Of a stretch of 8,439 nt of DNA, positions 6,693-8,439 are shown in pieces; the first letter of the stretch is position 1, and each line of letters begins with the position of its first letter. A program made the position numbers and the translations under genes. Below the pieces are notes generated by a model that was not told the origin of the DNA, ran no database searches, and was given only the letters and a program-made list of their open reading frames with translations. Origin of the DNA: Anaerolineae bacterium (GTDB taxonomy: Bacteria; Chloroflexota; Anaerolineae; B4-G1; SLSP01); assembly GCA_016934645.1 (NCBI GenBank), contig JAFGSL010000522.1, forward strand, positions 1 through 8,439, given 5' to 3'.

Positions 6693-6700
6693 AGGGAGAG
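6693..6700 (+). promoter_or_regulatory. Ribosome binding site that selects the GTG start at 6707
   Basis: AGGGAGAG lies six bases before the GTG at 6707. The earlier in-frame GTG at 6689 has no SD-like sequence before it and sits right against the inverted-repeat arm, so 6707 is preferred. Confidence 0.65.
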
Positions 6701-6706
6701 AATTTT

Positions 6707-8323
6707 GTGGTAATCGCTAGAAGTGTCGGGCGCAATGATCCGTGCCCCTGTGGGAGCGGCAAAAAGTACAAGCAGTGTTGTGGACGACCAAAGCCGCCGG
6801 CCGACGTGCTCTACGTCCATCCGCTCAAACAGGATATCGATTTCTACGTCCAGCAGCAGGATGCGCGCGACGTGCAGATGGGCCGCCCTTACGGACTGAT
6901 TCCGCTGGGTGTGCCTGCGTTGGTGAATGTCTTGCGTGGCGCCGGCATTGAAGTGCAGGGTATCAATTATCCGCTGGAACGCGAACTAAGCCGTAGCTTT
7001 GATCTTCGTGTCTGGTTACGGGCACAGACGCGGGCACGTGTGATCCTCATCGACTTGCACTGGTACGAGCACAGCTATGGCGCTATCCGCATGGCTAGCG
7101 TCTGCAAGGAGGTTCTGCCAGATGCCTGGATCGTTTTAGGTGGGCTGACGGCTTCTGCATTTGCCCGCGAGATTATGGAGCGCTTCGATGCGGTTGATTT
7201 TGTGATCCGTGGTGATGCCGAGCAACCGTTGCTTGCATTGGTGCAGCAGTGTCTCGGCAAGACTGAAGCAACCTCCCCGGAGTTTGTCAACATCCCCAAT
7301 TTGACCTACCGCCGTGATGGTGAGGTGATCGAGAATGCTATCGGCTATTGCGCCGATACTGAAGACCTCGATCAACTTGATTACGTCGACCTGAGCTTCC
7401 TGGAGCATCACGCCGAGTATTTCGTCCACGAATATCTGGTCACCGATTTGCCCAAGGCGCGCGCTGCACTCAAGACCGACCCTTTCCTGGGGCGTTGGAT
7501 TGCCACGGCGCGCGGATGCAAGTACGAGTGTTCCTACTGTGGAGGATGCAAGAGCGCGCATAAGACCCTGGCGACGCGGGATGGCATCGTGCCTCGCTCG
7601 CCCGAAGTGGTCGTCGACGAACTGGAGCGTTTGGCAGCATCCGGTGTGAAGCAGGCATCTCTCTCCTATGATATCGCCGAGTTGGGGGATGAATACTGGC
7701 GTACTTTCTTCGCGCTTATGCGTCAACGGAAGATCACGATCGGGCTGTACAATGAATGTTTCCAGCTCCCGACCCCGGCTTTCGCCAAACGTTTCGCCCA
7801 GGTGGCGGAACGGGAACACTCATGCCTGGCGTTCAGTCCACTCTCAGGGAATGAGCGGGTGCGCCGGCTCAACGGGAAACGCTTCACCAACGGTGAGTTG
7901 TTCAATATCCTTGATGCCCTCAATCTCCACGATATCTTCGCCCTCGTCTACTTTTCCTTGAACTTGCCCGGTGAGAATGATGAGACACTCAAGGATTCTA
8001 TCGCTCTCGCCGAAGAGATGTGTCAACTTTACCCGCCTTCGCGAATACGAATTTTGAACTCTTGCCATACCCTGGATCCTCTGTCGCCAATGGCGGTTTA
8101 CCCTGAAAAGTATGCGATTGATGTGACAATGCGGAACTTCGATGACTGGTATACTTACTGTCGTGACACCCAGTTGGGAGGACCGGAGGCGCGCACCGAG
8201 GCGCACCGTGGTTTCGTGCCGAGTGATCAAGCGAGTCGCTCTCTGGAAGCGATGGCGGATGCCTGGGATGCAGCCCGGGCGGCTCACGAGAGTTGTTGGT
8301 GGCCCATCCCGCCGAGTTGGTGA
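6707..8323 (+). CDS. Cobalamin-binding-type radical SAM protein with N-terminal SEC-C motif
   Basis: This 538-residue protein (GTG start) joins three parts. Residues 8-26 are a SEC-C zinc-binding motif with C13, C15, C24 and C25 ([16 protein letters not shown]). Residues about 34-182 resemble the Rossmann-like B12-binding domain of class B radical SAM enzymes: [20 protein letters not shown], then [18 protein letters not shown] (143-150) and [12 protein letters not shown]. The radical SAM core follows, with the 4Fe-4S cysteines C271, C275 and C278 ([10 protein letters not shown]3CX2C), a further C281, and family-typical [11 protein letters not shown] (376-386) and [11 protein letters not shown] (418-428). 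Such enzymes cleave S-adenosylmethionine to start radical chemistry, often methylation or rearrangement; the substrate here is unknown. DxHxxG is not exact, so cobalamin may bind base-off without a protein histidine, or not at all. A paralogue seems to follow 21 bases downstream. Confidence 0.9.
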   Translation: MVIARSVGRNDPCPCGSGKKYKQCCGRPKPPADVLYVHPLKQDIDFYVQQQDARDVQMGRPYGLIPLGVPALVNVLRGAGIEVQGINYPLERELSRSFDLRVWLRAQTRARVILIDLHWYEHSYGAIRMASVCKEVLPDAWIVLGGLTASAFAREIMERFDAVDFVIRGDAEQPLLALVQQCLGKTEATSPEFVNIPNLTYRRDGEVIENAIGYCADTEDLDQLDYVDLSFLEHHAEYFVHEYLVTDLPKARAALKTDPFLGRWIATARGCKYECSYCGGCKSAHKTLATRDGIVPRSPEVVVDELERLAASGVKQASLSYDIAELGDEYWRTFFALMRQRKITIGLYNECFQLPTPAFAKRFAQVAEREHSCLAFSPLSGNERVRRLNGKRFTNGELFNILDALNLHDIFALVYFSLNLPGENDETLKDSIALAEEMCQLYPPSRIRILNSCHTLDPLSPMAVYPEKYAIDVTMRNFDDWYTYCRDTQLGGPEARTEAHRGFVPSDQASRSLEAMADAWDAARAAHESCWWPIPPSW

Positions 8324-8333
8324 AATAGACTTT

Positions 8334-8339
8334 AGGAGG
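8334..8339 (+). promoter_or_regulatory. Ribosome binding site that selects the GTG start at 8345
   Basis: AGGAGG lies five bases before the GTG at 8345. A competing GTG at 8343 is in a frame closed by TAG after three codons, so it is excluded. Confidence 0.75.
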
Positions 8340-8344
8340 ATAGT

Positions 8345-8439
8345 GTGGACGTAGCCCCTGCTGCTTTGTATATTCATCCGGCCAAACAGGCCGTGGACCT
8401 TTTTGACACGCCTGCTCGCTCGAAACTTGGACGACCGTA
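8345..8439 (+). CDS. Start of a second radical SAM/B12-type protein, truncated by the window end
   Basis: Thirty-one codons are visible from a GTG start. The translation (MDVAPAALYIHPAKQAVDLF, then DTPARSKLGRP) aligns with residues 32-61 of the preceding protein: LY-I/V-HP, KQ, D and GRP are shared, and the last two bases (TA) fit the Tyr that follows GRP there. Because only this N-terminal segment is present, the radical SAM core is inferred, not seen. It lacks the SEC-C motif. The 21-base gap and strong ribosome site suggest co-transcription with the gene before it. The alternative is a stand-alone B12-binding protein or a degenerate copy. Confidence 0.65.
   Translation, partial: MDVAPAALYIHPAKQAVDLFDTPARSKLGRP

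Noticed and set aside
6689..6706. Upstream GTG start for the radical SAM gene
   Set aside because: No SD-like sequence precedes it, while AGGGAGAG is well placed for the GTG at 6707. The difference is only six residues.

Overview
The window looks like chromosomal DNA of a moderately GC-rich bacterium, most likely a member of the Chloroflexota (Anaerolineae/Caldilineae type). This is inferred from style, not from a marker gene. The solute-binding lipoprotein has a Tat-type signal, an LAAC lipobox and a Pro/Thr/Glu-rich linker. Genes carry strong AGGAGG-type ribosome sites, and a palindromic GTGCG(A/T)CGCAC repeat occurs between genes. All recognised genes are on the + strand.

Layout. Positions 1-473 hold no credible gene. 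They contain a good sigma70-type promoter (113-141), a second candidate promoter (-10 at 251-256), and a long leader with several hairpins. Positions 474-6505 encode a complete five-gene ABC importer of the peptide/nickel/oligosaccharide (Opp/Dpp) class: binding lipoprotein (474-2315), DppB-like permease (2626-3639), DppC-like permease (3643-4515), and two ATPases (4512-5474 and 5492-6505). A 310-base gap after the binding-protein gene carries two strong hairpins, whereas the other four genes are tightly packed (3-base gap, 4-base overlap, 17-base gap). This suggests that the binding protein is made in excess over the membrane complex. A terminator-like hairpin (6550-6582) closes the operon.

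After a 79-base inverted repeat (6606-6684) a second unit begins. Positions 6707-8323 encode a cobalamin-binding-type radical SAM protein with a SEC-C zinc-binding motif fused to its N-terminus. Twenty-one bases later, behind an AGGAGG site, a second gene starts at 8345 and runs off the window. Its first 31 residues match the post-SEC-C start of the preceding protein (LY[VI]HP.KQ...D...GRP), so it is probably a tandem paralogue without the SEC-C module.

How they work together. The importer is self-contained: capture outside the membrane, a heterodimeric channel and a heterodimeric ATPase with matching C-terminal four-cysteine (probable Fe-S) sites. Its substrate is not determined; an oligosaccharide or peptide is most likely. 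The radical SAM pair is probably a separate transcription unit of unknown function, and it is the least conventional part of the window.
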